NCBI GenBank assembly: GCA_934045075.1
Contig: OW203721.1
Span: 15,904,678-15,968,677, forward strand
Length of the DNA: 64,000 bases
DNA from: Yponomeuta sedellus
Taxonomy: Eukaryota; Arthropoda; Insecta; Lepidoptera; Yponomeutidae
Reading direction: 5' to 3'
Shown: one piece after another, positions 11,031-22,530 of the stretch
Position numbering within the stretch: the stretch's first letter is position 1
Layout: every line of letters starts with the position of its first letter
Program-made: the position numbers and the translations under genes
Notes under the pieces: model-generated
What the model was told of the DNA's origin: nothing
Database searches by the model: none
Seen by the model: the letters and a program-made list of their open reading frames with translations, nothing else

Positions 11031-13573
11031 ACTTTGGCTGTCGCTCAACTTTTTACGTAGAATTCCAAGAAATAAGCCTTAGAGTCGTATACGACATTTT
11101 TGCTAATGAAGTGAGAATTGGCTCCCAGGACAAGTTATTGTGTGGTGGGGAAGTTATTATTATTATTATTATCAATGAAATGTTACACAAGGAATCAACT
11201 AGCGGACTCGAAAGTACAGCAATTATGCAGTGTTTAACTCTCTGGGAGAAATTTCACTTGCTTTAAATAGTCTACTCACAATGGTCCGCTTTATCCCAGC
11301 CGTTTAGCTCGACAAGATAAGATAATAGCGCATGAGCGAGTGAAAACGCGTGCCGACATTAGAAATACAAGTTTACATTATGTGCAACATGAAAATTCCT
11401 AATCCACATTCCTAATAACAACTATTTACTTTTGTCTAACCTTTTTTAGGGCTCTATAGGCAACTTATACCCTTATAGATTCGCCTTGTGTGTCCGGTTG
11501 TCTATTCGCGGCATCAAATTTGTATACATATTGATAGCGCCGACAAAACAGTAGCATAAAATGTAAAAATATTGTTTCATTAAGACATCAAAATATTGGA
11601 CTTCCAAGTATGTAGTATAACAATTTAAACACATTACTTTTGGAATTATTAAAATCTAGCAAGAAATGACACCCGGTGGGCCTTGCAGACAAGGCTTGCA
11701 TTGCACCCTACAGTGACGTCACATGTTCTGCCTTTTAGCTTAGCGGCTACTGGCAGCTAGCGGTTCTCGCGTACGAAAAGTAAGAATAATAAATAGCTAT
11801 AATAAGATAAGTTTTTTTGCTTGCCTGTCTGCCTGTGTGTCCATGTTAAATGGTACCAATAATTTAATTCTATGTGCTCGTTATGCAAAATCTCTTTACA
11901 CCATTTTAATATGTCAAAATTTAAAATTAATCTAATTTTTTTTTGCCTTGCTACTACACTTGGCCAAATAATACTACTAACCTACTGATTATTTTTGACT
12001 AAATATGATTATTTTTAAATAAATCATCTATTTGCTGTTTATTTCGATCAGTTTTAAAATAAACATAGTATACTCTTGAAGTCGTATTTTGATTATTGCC
12101 TACCACTAGCGGAGGAGCAATGAGATTGTGGAACCTCATCGCAATCCATGGTGCACCGGTTCCAATGCCCATTGTGCCCTCACACCTGCACTCTGGAGGA
12201 GACGCAATTGCAGCAGCTTTGGCTTCTGTTAGGTCCTCCTACCAGAGACCGAAGCTTCTGCAATTGGCAGTGACCAACTATTGGGCAGAAAAGGTACAAA
12301 TTGGTCGAATCCGCTGAACGAAAAAAAGAAGATGAAGATTATTACCTACCCACCGCAAGAACCCTTCCAAGGTTAATAAGACATATAAATAGGTAGGTAA
12401 ATTTGAAGAATTTTATTCACTATACAAACCAATGTTTACTACTAACCTTTAGATAGCAACAGTTTTTATGTAAGAACAAGATTCCTTAAAACACTTCTCA
12501 GAGACAGTTTAAATAGTATGTGACAAAATAAAAATCATAACTACAGATTATTTAAGCTGCTCGGTTTTAAAGCAATGGTGGTATTTTAAAAATTAACACC
12601 CTCGTTAATATCACATAACATGGTCTTTCAGAAAATGTACCTTTGGCGAGTTGGTCCATTACACCTGTCCAGATCTCTTTAGTACTCGTATCTAAATCTA
12701 TTTTCTTTCTCCCATTTATCTAAAATAAAACGCAATAAATACTTGTATGTAATTGTGTGTCTTATGTGAATAAATAATTTATTTGTCTATCTATAAAATG
12801 ATCCTCGCAAGAGGACTTTACACTTTTAACTGAAAGAGGATCTTTTCTCACGACATTAAACCATTCTCTAACCATTAATTCCTTTCGTCCCTAAAAATAC
12901 TTTCTCGGGAGCAACTGCTCTCGAGAATGAAAGTAATGAAGTAATGAATGAAGAAGTAACGAGAAGTAAAGTAAATTTCGAGAAAGAACGCAACTGACTA
13001 GTTGCGTTCTTGCATTTTGGCACGATACAATGACGATATTATCTCCTATAACATAACGTCAGCGTATACGTCAATTGACTGAGACAGACTGAAATTGACT
13101 AAAATGCTATAAAAGCGCGGCAACTAAGCGCGGGGTTATCGGAACCCGTGACGTATCAAGAATTTGGCGCCAAGACACGCCGATTTTTGGAACGTGTGCA
13201 ACCATGATTTCTTAAATCTAAGTTATACAATTGGTGGTGTTATCGCTAAGAGCAATCTCTTCCAGACAACCTTTACATTGTTTCCAAAGTCTCTACTTAT
13301 ACTTAGTTCAAAACGTGAATGATCCTCATTAGGAATGTCTTTTCTCGCTTACACCATAATACGGGTACCGTCAAATGGTCTTTTTTGAAATTATCATTCA
13401 TCCCTCGCTCTCGGAAAGAGTGCTTTGGTTCCTCGATATATAAGTGGATAAGCCGATTTTATCGGGTAGAGCATAAAGTAAATTGAATATAGAATAAGTT
13501 TGAAAGACAATTGAAAGAAATAAGTTTATACAGGACGAAATAACTGCAACCATTAACTTTCTTTGATAGACAG
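11031..13573. other. Repeat debris, no gene recognised
   Basis: Contains a short ATT microsatellite (about 11,152-11,173), a degraded copy of the lepidopteran repeat with 'ttagggctctatagg' (about 11,448-11,515), and two small hairpins: 12,898-12,936 around the loop in 'gggagcaactgctctcgag', and 12,985-13,010 with 11-bp arms 'agaacgcaact'. A less AT-rich patch at 12,096-12,320 reads through as a short open frame of unknown origin; I could not assign it. Confidence 0.4.
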
Positions 13574-13714
13574 AGGGCCGATTTCTAAATTAAGAATTTC
13601 ACCAAGCAAAACTTAAGTAACGTTCTGCCACGCTCTTTGCTGAGAAATTCACAAAGAGACAGCACGACAGTTACTTATTTACTTAGCGAAATTCTCAATT
13701 CAGAAACTGGCCCT
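13574..13714. mobile_element. Foldback MITE (GGGCCGATTTCT type)
   Basis: The two halves are inverted relatives over their whole length. The left half begins 'agggccgatttctaaattaa' and the right end, read in reverse complement, begins 'agggccagtttctgaattga'. Both then continue with 'gaatttc', 'agtaac' and 'gctctttg' in matching order. The 141-base element has no coding capacity and could only have moved using a transposase supplied in trans. Superfamily is unassigned. Confidence 0.75.
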
Positions 13715-14914
13715 AATCGCTGTTATGTGTTCTAGAAATAACAAAAGATTATACAGTACGGGTCTAGAACAGAATAACAGATTATTAAAGTAGGCGTGCC
13801 AAGGTCACTGAGGTTTGTCTCGGCTACTGCGCTGGCGCATTGTGATGCGAAATTATGTAAAAGCTTTTTGTTATGTTTGTAATGTGATTAAATAATATGT
13901 CACAAGCGCAACAGCTGCAACGATTCAGCAGTTAACCCTAGCAGAAATCATTTACAGATGGATAATTTCGTATCAAATGTGCGTATCTTTTTACTATTTG
14001 GATTGAAAAAAAAAAGTTATTGTGGAATTTATTGCTAATGTAGGTGTTGCAGACTTGCCTGAAATTTGCATCAATTCAGTGTGTAAAATTCCAATACCTA
14101 GTAAAAATTTGATATTATATGATGCACCTCAAAATTCCTAAATATTACTCGTTACTTTATTCAGCATATAATAACAGCTTATTTTAAAGACTTCCTGAAT
14201 GCATTTTAAATAATCTGTAGAAAGGGGAGATTTTGCCATAGACGTTTATAATTGCATTTGGGAGAGTTTAGAGCAATCGTGATTTTATAAATAGCACCAT
14301 TAGTTTTTCCGTCAGGCCTTTTTCACACCTCTTCAAATCATGAAGAAATGAGACACTATCTGCACAAATTATAAAAACCAAAAGCCTTATAGTAAAATTG
14401 AACAGAAATAAATTTAGGTAGCTACTAACTTTCTTTGTTACAATGCAACAAACTTTACCGAGAATTTAAGCTCCCAAGAAACATTAAATTAGGTAGTGTT
14501 TATTGTGTAAACAACTAACTAATGCAGGAGTAACGAAGATGATCGCTGCCTTACGTAACACTGCGATTATGCACTTTGCAGTGGTCGTGGAGATGCGCCT
14601 GATTCGCGCACGTTCATCGTGGCACAGGGTGGGTCACAAGCCCAGTGTTCTCTTCCTAAGAACTGACACTAGGCTTTGTGAAGTAGAGTTATTCGGTGCA
14701 TATCGGAGAGGCTTCCAACATAAGAATATTTTTGAAATATGTGAAGATACTTCACACTTGAAATATGTGAAGATACAAGAGTGCAATTCAATAGCATGGT
14801 AGGTACTTTCGATTCAAAATACGATTTATATTTCCATTATAGAGCAGACCCATTAATTTTAATGATCATAACTTATAGTTAAAACATAAATTCGTATACC
14901 TATACCCAATAAAC
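13715..14914. other. Intergenic DNA, no gene recognised
   Basis: AT-rich. A 99-codon open frame at 14,503-14,802 has no motif I recognise and contains a 19-base direct duplication ('acttgaaatatgtgaagata' and a similar phrase just before it). I do not support it as a gene. Confidence 0.35.
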
Positions 14915-14926
14915 GAATTTTGTATT

Positions 14927-15190
14927 ATATCATTTTTAATGCACTAACACGTGCTAAGGACGAATTTAAAAACCTATTTAGAGGCTAAAAATTCCACCCA
15001 TGCCGGGATTTGAACCCGCGACTTTCTGGCTGTACGTAATACAAAGAATATTGTAAAGAGGTTCGAAATTTCACTGATGCCGGTGAGTCGCCCATTAGCT
15101 TAGTTGGAAAGAGCGCTGGCACGGATAGCCAGAAGGTCGCGGGTTCAAATCCCGGCATGGGTGGAATTTTTAGCCTCTTAATAGGTTTTT
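14927..15190. mobile_element. tRNA-like SINE, family 2, with 12-bp target duplication
   Basis: Flanked by an exact 12-bp direct repeat, 'gaattttgtatt', at 14,915-14,926 and 15,191-15,202, so the ends are well defined. It runs from 'atatcatttttaatgcacta' through an antisense partial tRNA-like segment (about 14,990-15,030), a short spacer, and a full sense tRNA-like segment (about 15,089-15,160) to 'tagcctcttaataggtt'. The two tRNA-like parts face each other. The sense segment has the A box and a slightly altered B box (ggttcaaatcc). Confidence 0.8.
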
Positions 15191-15202
15191 GAATTTTGTA
15201 TT

Positions 15203-16245
15203 TTTTTCACCCATCTTAGTTTAGCAACAGGTTCACCTCGAAGTCTGAATGGGGAGAAGTACTTTTGTCCGTTCTCTTGGTCGCTGGCTGGTCGTGGAAG
15301 TCGAAGGGTGAAGGCTCAAGGAGGAGGCCGAGCTTCGAGGCCCCTCATGACTGACTCGATGAGCAATACAATCACATAAACATTGACCACCTATACAAGC
15401 CCTAAAGCAAGACACTGGTTTTCTTTCAGAGAGATTAGGATCTCTATTGTCGCTCGCGCCCACCGTGGATTGGTGTTTTTAAGCGTTAAATTGGAACGTA
15501 GGTACGTAAAATATCTTTCATCGTAAAAGTTAAGTAGAATTGAACCCAGAATGTCTCGGATGTGAAAAGAGGCGGTTCTGTCTGAGAGAGGCAAGCTAAG
15601 CGTAGACAGAAGCCGGGTATTCACCAGTCATAAGGGTCATCTTCTTTCTTTTGCGGGCACCGTTAGTACTACTCATATCTATAGTAATAATTTCTACCAC
15701 AAACACAACCGTTTAATGTGACCAGTTCTTCACTCAACCTACTATGACAGAGGAATACTGTGCAGTTAAAGACAATTGAAAATAAATGTAATTTGAACAA
15801 GTATACAAATCTACCAAAACACTTTTGGCAACAGTGACGATAGTCAAAACGCAAGTAGTATAAAAATACACGTGTTCGCCAAATTTCAACCACTCATGAA
15901 TACTAAATGTATTCATGGTATATTTTTGTGTGAATTCTGCATAAAGTGAGATTTCGAAATGCTACTTTTAGTCGTGTATCCTGTTCTACGATTGTTATCG
16001 GCAATCGAATAAATCAAGGATCCTTTGATTGCTCCGACTGCTCGTCTCGAATTGGTTGAAACGTGAAGCTTTGGGTTGACTCACGCATCGCAATCAATTT
16101 CGTGACCGGCTGATTGTTTGCAATTGTTCTACTTTGTATTCATCTTAATCTCTATCACAGTACAGTCAACATTATAAATTCGTGTCAATTTTGAATTTGC
16201 TTAAAATATTACTAAGTTCCTGCATTGGGGCAGAAACCAAGTAAG
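15203..16245. other. Intergenic DNA, no gene recognised
   Basis: Several short open frames overlap here on the minus strand, without recognisable domains or supporting codon pattern. The sequence immediately before the mariner insertion is single-copy as far as can be seen in this window. Confidence 0.35.
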
Positions 16246-16312
16246 TACGAGGGCTGCTACTTATGTATGCGGAATAGAAAAAATAAACAAATGTATATGG
16301 CTAAATATGCTT

Positions 16313-17364
16313 TTATTCTTTTTCAAAGTATACTCCACTATGATCGATGCACTTTTGCATTCGATGAAACAAACTTGTAAAACACTTTTTCCACTCTGAT
16401 TGAGGTATCTTCAAAACGTGCTGTTTGAACGCATCTTCACGCGTCGAAAATCGTTGACCACGTAATTTATTCTTTACATTTGGGAATAAATAGAAATCAT
16501 TGGGAGCCAAATCAGGGCTGTACGGTGGATGACCCATCAATTCTATTTTTTGACCATCCAAAAATGTAGTTGTTTCTTGAGATGTATGACAGCTGGCATT
16601 GTCATGGTGAACTATGATTCTGCGTCGCTGGATGTTTTGGCGTATTTCTTCAAATACTTCCGTCAAACAAATGGTCGTGTACCACTCCGAATTAACCGTT
16701 CTGCGATTCTCCAGTGGTATTGTAGCCATATGGCCATTAATACCAAAAAAGCAGGTCACCATTTGCTTTACAGTGCTTTTTGCACGAGCCACTTTCGTAA
16801 GGTTCGGCTCATTTTGAAACACCCAAACTGTTGATTGTTGTTTAGTTTCAGGATCGTACGCGTAGATCCAGGATTCGTCACCTGTGTAGATATTATAAAC
16901 AGATTTTGAGTCGCCTCCGTTAAATTTTTTTAAGGTTTTCTTGCACCATTCGACGCGAGCATCTTTTTGATCCTGAGTTAAGTTGTGCGGGATCCAACGC
17001 GAACAAATTTTTTTTACAGACAAATGTTCATGTAATATCCTATGAATGCTCGTCATACATATGCCCAGAATAGCCTCTATCTCGCGATACGTAACATGGC
17101 GGTCTTGCATTATTAGTTTTCGCACAGCTTCAATATTTTGTGGCACAACCACCGATTTCGGGCGACCTTCTTTAACTTCGTCCGTGAGCTTACTGCGCCC
17201 GCGATCAAACTCACTAACCAGTGATACACAGTCGTTTTTGATGGAGCTTCACCACCACAAGTCGAAGTTAATTGATCTACGCACTGTTGTTGCGTTAAAC
17301 CACGTCGAAAATCGTAATAAATCATAGCACGAATATTTTCACGAGTGAGTTCCATTTTTTCAGC
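16313..17364 (-). pseudogene. mariner transposase, one-base frameshift
   Basis: The transposase would cut and paste the element using a D,D34D catalytic triad. The N-terminal part (from about 17,364, starting MELTREN) carries the helix-turn-helix DNA-binding region. The remaining 279 residues carry the catalytic core in another frame. Visible catalytic residues are the Asp of TGDESW, the Asp of HHDNAS, and the Asp of LAPNDF, with exactly 34 residues between the last two. The paired-like motif 'IPHNLTQDQKDARVEWCKK' is present. Around 17,216-17,217 one base appears to be missing: before it the frame reads ...TVYHW, after it a shifted frame reads SEFDRGRSKLTDE. No other stop interrupts the core. 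The copy therefore probably cannot make an active enzyme. A 32-bp palindrome lies just upstream of its start. Confidence 0.92.
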
Positions 17365-17421
17365 GATATGACATTTTAAACCCAACAAAAACAAAACACT
17401 AACGTATATATGAGAAAAATA

Positions 17422-17453
17422 TTAGCGGCCAGTATTTAAATACTGGCCGCTAA
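17422..17453. repeat. Perfect 32-bp palindrome inside mariner
   Basis: Bases 17,422-17,453 equal their own reverse complement with no spacer (centre 'gtatttaaatac', outer ends ttagcggcc / ggccgctaa). It lies between the transposase start and the right inverted repeat. It could be a binding or regulatory site of the element, or a secondary event; the sequence does not say which. Confidence 0.85.
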
Positions 17454-17543
17454 AAAAAGAACGAATTTGACCATGGAGGTCAGACATTGCGTTTAAAATT
17501 ATTGGAATCCCTGATTCCGCATACATAAGTAGCAGCCTATGTA

Positions 17544-20022
17544 TAACCTATTTCTCACTGATCCCGCTTTTCCATAGTTCGTAAGACATTATACTAGATG
17601 AAATAAAGATAATAAGAACGGTATATTTCGATGTGCTAGGTTTCCAACTATAGGTAACTTACGATCTTTAAATGGTTTGCTCCGTAATTTTACCGACTGT
17701 AACAATAAGCACTCTGTGCTCGAAGTAAGGCATCTTTGAAATAAATATAATTAATAATTAAAAAAATCAAGTTGGGCATCGAATCTTGACCCATTGAACC
17801 AGGATGTCGAAACAAAAAAATCGGTCTCATTACACCAATACGGCCTTAAAAATAAACTTCAAGATTCAAAAGCTCTCTATTTGTTAGCTTATTACAGTGC
17901 TGTTGGTACGAAGATGGCCCACGGAGTCTATTGATTAATGGATGATAACTTGTCATACGTATTAATGGTAAATAAGCACTAGGAATGTACTTAGCCTGTA
18001 GTGGTACAGAGCATTTGCGCAAGAGAACCAATCGTGCTTTAATGATGGAGAAGTCATAAATAAGTCAGCACCTTAAGTGATTGATTGTTACTGATAATAG
18101 TAGACCTGGTCTCATATTGTAACATAAATTATAATCGTAAGTTCAATATGTTTTTATTTACAAACGACATATCAAAAAGAAATTATAGCCTTATATAAGA
18201 CGTAAACTAATTATACTCACGGCTAGAACTTCTTTTTGATAAGTTTATTTCCAATTCTGTCCTTCTTAAATCTTATCCAATCTTAACACAATTAAATCTT
18301 ACTGTAACGTTTCGAATTTGCCGTATTTGCAAAGTTTTATTGCGATCCGACATCACGTTTACAAATAAAAACCAAACTACGTTTGTATAGGAGTTACTCC
18401 TTGTTCCCACTGTTCTAATTACTTGGAAACGATCCCCGTTCCAGAATTACCGCATTTCCAAACTATCATACGGCTCGGCATAGGTATGTTAACCAACAGT
18501 TATACCTATTGCTATGATACTGGTTTATCACGTTAACGTTACAGATCTTTTGCATGCTCCGGACCTTCAGACCATATAATGAAAAAAATATCTTATAAAT
18601 TTACTCAGAATTTACAAGAATTTGTATTGAGTTATTGTTTGAAGTTCCACCAAGATTCGTCGACTGATAAGCGCGGGCCCAAGTTCAAGCGTCATAACAA
18701 TTTTTAAGACCTCTCAAATACACAATTTATCACAGAATTGGTAAACGAATCTGTCAATTAACACGAGGTCACGTGCCGCGCTGTGTGAAGCGAATTCTCT
18801 GCATATCGCGGAGACCTGCCTGACAGACGTGAATCTAAAACCTGCAAGGTTCTGCCACGAGAGCGGCACAAGACAAAAGGGGATAAAAATAAAGCTTTTT
18901 GGTTCGTGCAATTCAAGGCCCCGTCCATTTACAGTTTATGCAATAGTTACTTCAGTTTGATAGATAGATAATGGTTTCAATGTTGTATTATGCTGTTATA
19001 GACCAGACATTCGACTATTTTATTGCAAGGCTGTGATAGACGGTTGTGATCTTTATTAATAGCTGCCTAAAGCTATGGTTGGAGAAGTATTTTAACTGAA
19101 TTTTATTTCCTTTTGCGTGTTGTTGAAAACACATTAACACCATGATCGCTGGCTAAATATTTCGTTGTTGTAAGTAACATATAGAGATGATTTCTTAATA
19201 CATAACAGAGTATAAGTGAAACCAAGAAAGGCCAAAAAATTAAAAAATCGCAATTGTTAATTTTGAATCGGTTGCTACTTCACGTTAATTCCAAAGGATA
19301 GGGGTTATATTGGACCTGGCAAAGTTGATTAAGAACGAGAATCGCTTATAAAGTTACAATAAAATTAATTTTCGGTGGTACGAAGTTAACGGGTTAATCA
19401 ACCGGGTACTTCATATTAACGAGTAACCCATGCCATTAAGCTAATAATGTAATTAAGAGGGACCACGTGCACGCACGACCACCACCCGTAGATGCATTTG
19501 CGCAAGCGCAGTCTAGGTGTAATGGTTGCTGTACGAGTACTTACATTACATATTTAATGGCAACATTAATGGCAATAATAAAATAAACAACGCTACGCGG
19601 GCATTGTCTACACCAAAATGATCCAATTCTTTTTTCTGACTATCGTACAGTTAGGTAAATACCGGTTGTGATAGCTGTTGGCAGGTAATAACAATAATAA
19701 AATATAAGTTATATTGCGTAGTATTACGCGATACAACGTGATCCACCGTCGAAGTGGGCCGGTTAGCCGAAAGTAAGTGCATAATTGATTAAAACTAGAT
19801 CGCCTGAACAGATACGTCTGGTTGGCGGTTGAACGCGGAAGCGTCGCATGAAAATTAACCGACTCAGCCGTGTGTTAACGCCACGATCGACGTACGATTT
19901 GGATAGCTAATTTTTGTGCTCTAGCTGACTGAGTTTCAACCCCGCAATTCAGTTTTTCATTTGTTGACTATGTAATACAGATGCATAACGCAATAGTAAC
20001 TAATTAGGGCAAAGATGGAGAC
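17544..20022. other. AT-rich intergenic DNA, no gene recognised
   Basis: No open frame with recognisable content, and no clear inverted or tandem structure beyond short A/T runs. Confidence 0.35.
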
Positions 20023-20034
20023 AATTACGTAATA

Positions 20035-20268
20035 AACCTATTTAGAGGCTAAAAATTTCACCCATGCCGGGATTCGAACCCGCAACCTCTGGCTATCCGT
20101 ACCAGCGCTCTACCAATTGAGCGGCACTCAATTGGTAGAGCGCTGGTACGGATAGCCAGAGGTTGCGGGTTCGAATCCCGGCATGGGTGAAAAAAATTTT
20201 TAGCCTCTAAATAGGTTTTTAAATTTGTTCCTTAGCACGGGTTAGTGCATTAAAAATAAAAATAGTGT
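20035..20268. mobile_element. Palindromic tRNA-like SINE, family 2, with 12-bp target duplication
   Basis: An exact 12-bp direct repeat 'aattacgtaata' flanks the copy (20,023-20,034 and 20,269-20,280). Inside, an antisense tRNA-like segment (about 20,058-20,121) is followed after 5 bases (20,122-20,126) by the sense segment (about 20,127-20,190), making a nearly perfect inverted repeat with arms of about 90 bp out to 'aaacctattt'/'aaataggttt'. A tail 'ttccttagcacgggttagtg' plus an A-rich end follows on the right only. The B box (ggttcgaatcc) is perfect in both halves. The duplication and A-rich tail point to retroposition. Confidence 0.85.
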
Positions 20269-20756
20269 AATTACGTAATAGTAAACCAAGCTTATGGCAT
20301 GAAAAAAACATGTCACGTGATCCGACCGTGTATTTGTTATTATTATAATTCAATAACAGAATCGAGGCCCAGTTTTAGGGTCCCGTTCCCGTAGGTGACG
20401 AACGTCACGAGATTACGTTACAAAAAAATAGTTTTTTGTGGGTTCTGTACTAGCGTAAATTACGACATGTTATTGAAATAACGCCAAACCTGAAAATTGT
20501 TACTCCAGAATCGCCAAATTAAAGGTGGAAGTGATTGCAATGAAGTTTGAAATTCTAAAACTATTATTCGAACGATCTCGGCCGCGTCAAGCGACCGTAT
20601 TGTATAAAGAATGGAGAGTTTAAGTTTTGCTTATAAAGAAGTGGGTTTTAAACGAAGTTTTAGTGCTCAAAACACGCACAGCCTAAATACAATACAGTTT
20701 ACCTTTGGTTTCAGGCTATACGTGTTTTTTTTGTTTTCCTTTACACATTGTATTTA

Positions 20757-20949
20757 CACTATTTTTATTTTTAATGCACTAAACCGTGCTAAGGAACAAA
20801 TTTAAAAACCTATTTAGAGGCTAAAAATTTTTCACTGATGCCGTGAGTCGCCCATTGGCTCAATTGGTAGAGCGCTGGCACGGATAGCCAGAGGTTGCGG
20901 GTTCGAATCCCGGCATGGGTGAAATTTTTAGCCTCTAAATAGGTTTTTA
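20757..20949 (-). mobile_element. tRNA-like SINE, family 2, with 12-bp target duplication
   Basis: Flanked by the exact repeat 'acattgtattta' (20,745-20,756 and 20,950-20,961). The A-rich tail lies at the left ('cactatttttatttttaatg'), so the copy is inserted in minus orientation, yet its single tRNA-like segment (about 20,848-20,921) reads on the plus strand. Inverted copies of a 24-base block ('cctatttagaggctaaaaat') bracket the tRNA-like segment. The anticodon-loop equivalent is ACGGATA, lacking the T normally at position 33, so this is tRNA-derived and not a working tRNA gene. Confidence 0.82.
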
Positions 20950-21034
20950 ACATTGTATTTATCCAAGTACCTACCTCGGTACCAGTTCCACCTTCGGTGT
21001 GCCAGCTCGTCTCGCTCTTTGCAGGTTTTTAACC

Positions 21035-21275
21035 ATATTTTATTACTGTAGATGGTTGTATAGTAATAACTTCTACACAAAGTTGTCCTGGACCCAAACT
21101 AGGCATTCTGAGCCATGGTAAACAGGGAAGGACATCGCAAATCGGAAAAACCTAGGACTTGATTCGTCATCATTACAAATCAAGTACGGCGGTCTCCAGT
21201 GGGAAGCGAACTCACGATCTGTTTTGGTTGTCAAGCATGTAAACCGCTCTACTCCAACGAGGCATCAAAAATGTA
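21035..21275 (-). mobile_element. tRNA-derived SINE, family 1
   Basis: Read on the minus strand it begins with a tRNA-like head ('ggagtagagcggttta', then a B-box-like 'gagttcgcttccc'), followed by the family phrase 'tttgcgatgtccttccctg'. It matches the copies at 10,322 and 58,575 in order and content. It is diverged, and no target duplication was found. Confidence 0.65.
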
Positions 21276-21291
21276 ATTTTAGCGGGGTATC

Positions 21292-21463
21292 TCTATAATA
21301 TAAAAATGAATCCCTGAATGTGTTGGTAAGCGCAACCTCGAGGGCAGTTGAACCGATTTCGCTAATTCTTTTTTTAGAATATTCTTTGAAGTACGAGGAT
21401 GGTTCTTACGGAGAAAAAAATAAAAAAAAAATAAGGAATCTACTGTTAGGCGGTACGAAATAC
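21292..21463 (+). mobile_element. Small non-autonomous Helitron, 3' truncated
   Basis: Starts with 'tctataatataaaaatgaat', the same 5' terminus as the complete copies at 56,120 and 56,299, and follows them through 'gaagtacgaggatggttctt' and 'ttaggcggtacgaa'. It diverges before the terminal CTAG. It has no coding capacity. Confidence 0.75.
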
Positions 21464-22380
21464 GCCCAATTTCAGGAAAAAACGTAAAAATATAACAAAG
21501 GTCCGAAATATATAAAGACCGTGACCGTGCAATTTCCAGAGCCTCTACAATCTTCAACATTTGTAGATGGAACTAGTAACAGAAAAGCAAAATTAACGTT
21601 TGACGTGGCACGCGCGGACTCTGAAAATGTGAAGGCGTGTAGGCAAACATTTATTAATTACATCATAATTGCTAGGAACAAAGCTTGAGCTATGGAGGAA
21701 ATGAACAATGGGAGGTCAGGCTCGCTGGAAAGGTCGAACTTCGCGCTTTGCCCGTAACTGACCCGATTTACTTGTCGGCCTCTACCCGTTTCCTGGCGGT
21801 CATACGTATTTGTCATACTATAACATCGTATTTTTAGACAACCTTTTGATATCATTTTACAGTTGCCGGTAACACACAGAAATAATCTCACTATATTGTT
21901 TATAGCCCAGCGGAATGGTCAAGCATACCTCTGCGTACACTTAAGGCCTTATTTCCACACCTCAGATTTTTTTTTCGCAGTTTTAGAGGAAAAGTCTTTT
22001 TATAACTATGACCGATATACTGTAAAACTAGAAGCAAACATGTCTAGTCTTATCCCCCGCTTCTCGTAGCAATATGTTATTAATTAGATACACAGGAGTG
22101 GTACAGACATAAATTACAAAATGATATCACAACGCTGTAATCAAATCATAACACCAATACTGTGCATACTTTATTACATTACATAAAAGTCATACCTACA
22201 GTAAATACTAAACTTCCAAAAGTGTAGGTAGTTACCTACATGGCGAACTTGAAGAAGTCGAGCGAGAAAAAGTGTGCGTACAGAGTGATAAATTACATTG
22301 CCACTACGTTTTTTAAAAAAAGGAAGATATATACAATTACGAGTTAAAAATTACTCTTAGAATTAAAAAGGGGATGATAA
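21464..22380. other. Intergenic DNA, no gene recognised
   Basis: Short open frames on both strands without recognisable content. Nothing repetitive is evident. Confidence 0.3.
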
Positions 22381-22530
22381 AAAATACCCGGAACCGGCGC
22401 GGTGTGTTAGCATGCAACGACTAATGAAGCGAAGGTAATCTCTCAGGATTGTGGCAAGTGGCGGTCCCTGGTCTCTGCCTATCCCTCTGGGATACAGGCG
22501 TGATGTTATGTATGTTATGCAGAATAAAAA
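22381..22530 (+). mobile_element. LINE C-terminal and 3' tail fragment
   Basis: A short frame reads '...CGKWRSLVSAYPSGIQA' before a stop, followed by 'gtgatgttatgtatgttatg' as a simple-sequence tail. Tails of this kind (a Trp-Arg...Ser-Ala-Tyr ending, then a short repeat) occur at the ends of insect LINE reverse transcriptases. Only the last part of the element is here. Confidence 0.5.

Larger units (their letters stand above)
16248..17541 (-). mobile_element. mariner-family transposon, near complete
   Basis: Terminal inverted repeats of roughly 24-28 bp are visible: 'ggctgctacttatgtatgcg' at 16,252 and its reverse complement ending at about 17,537. TA dinucleotides sit at 16,246-16,247 and 17,542-17,543, as expected for the TA target of this family. 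The element is about 1.29 kb, the usual mariner size, and carries one transposase on the minus strand. Good preservation of ends and coding region suggests a fairly young insertion. Confidence 0.88.

Noticed and set aside
12096..12320. Possible retrotransposon-derived coding fragment
   Set aside because: It is less AT-rich than its surroundings and ends before an A-rich 'gaaaaaaagaagatgaag', but no frame gave a motif I could name, so no call is made.
16529..16834. Plus-strand open frame inside the mariner element
   Set aside because: It is the antisense shadow of the transposase catalytic core.
20848..20921. A functional tRNA gene
   Set aside because: The cloverleaf and B box look good, but the anticodon loop equivalent lacks T33, the T stem has a mismatch, several copies are broken, and they sit inside short elements with target duplications.
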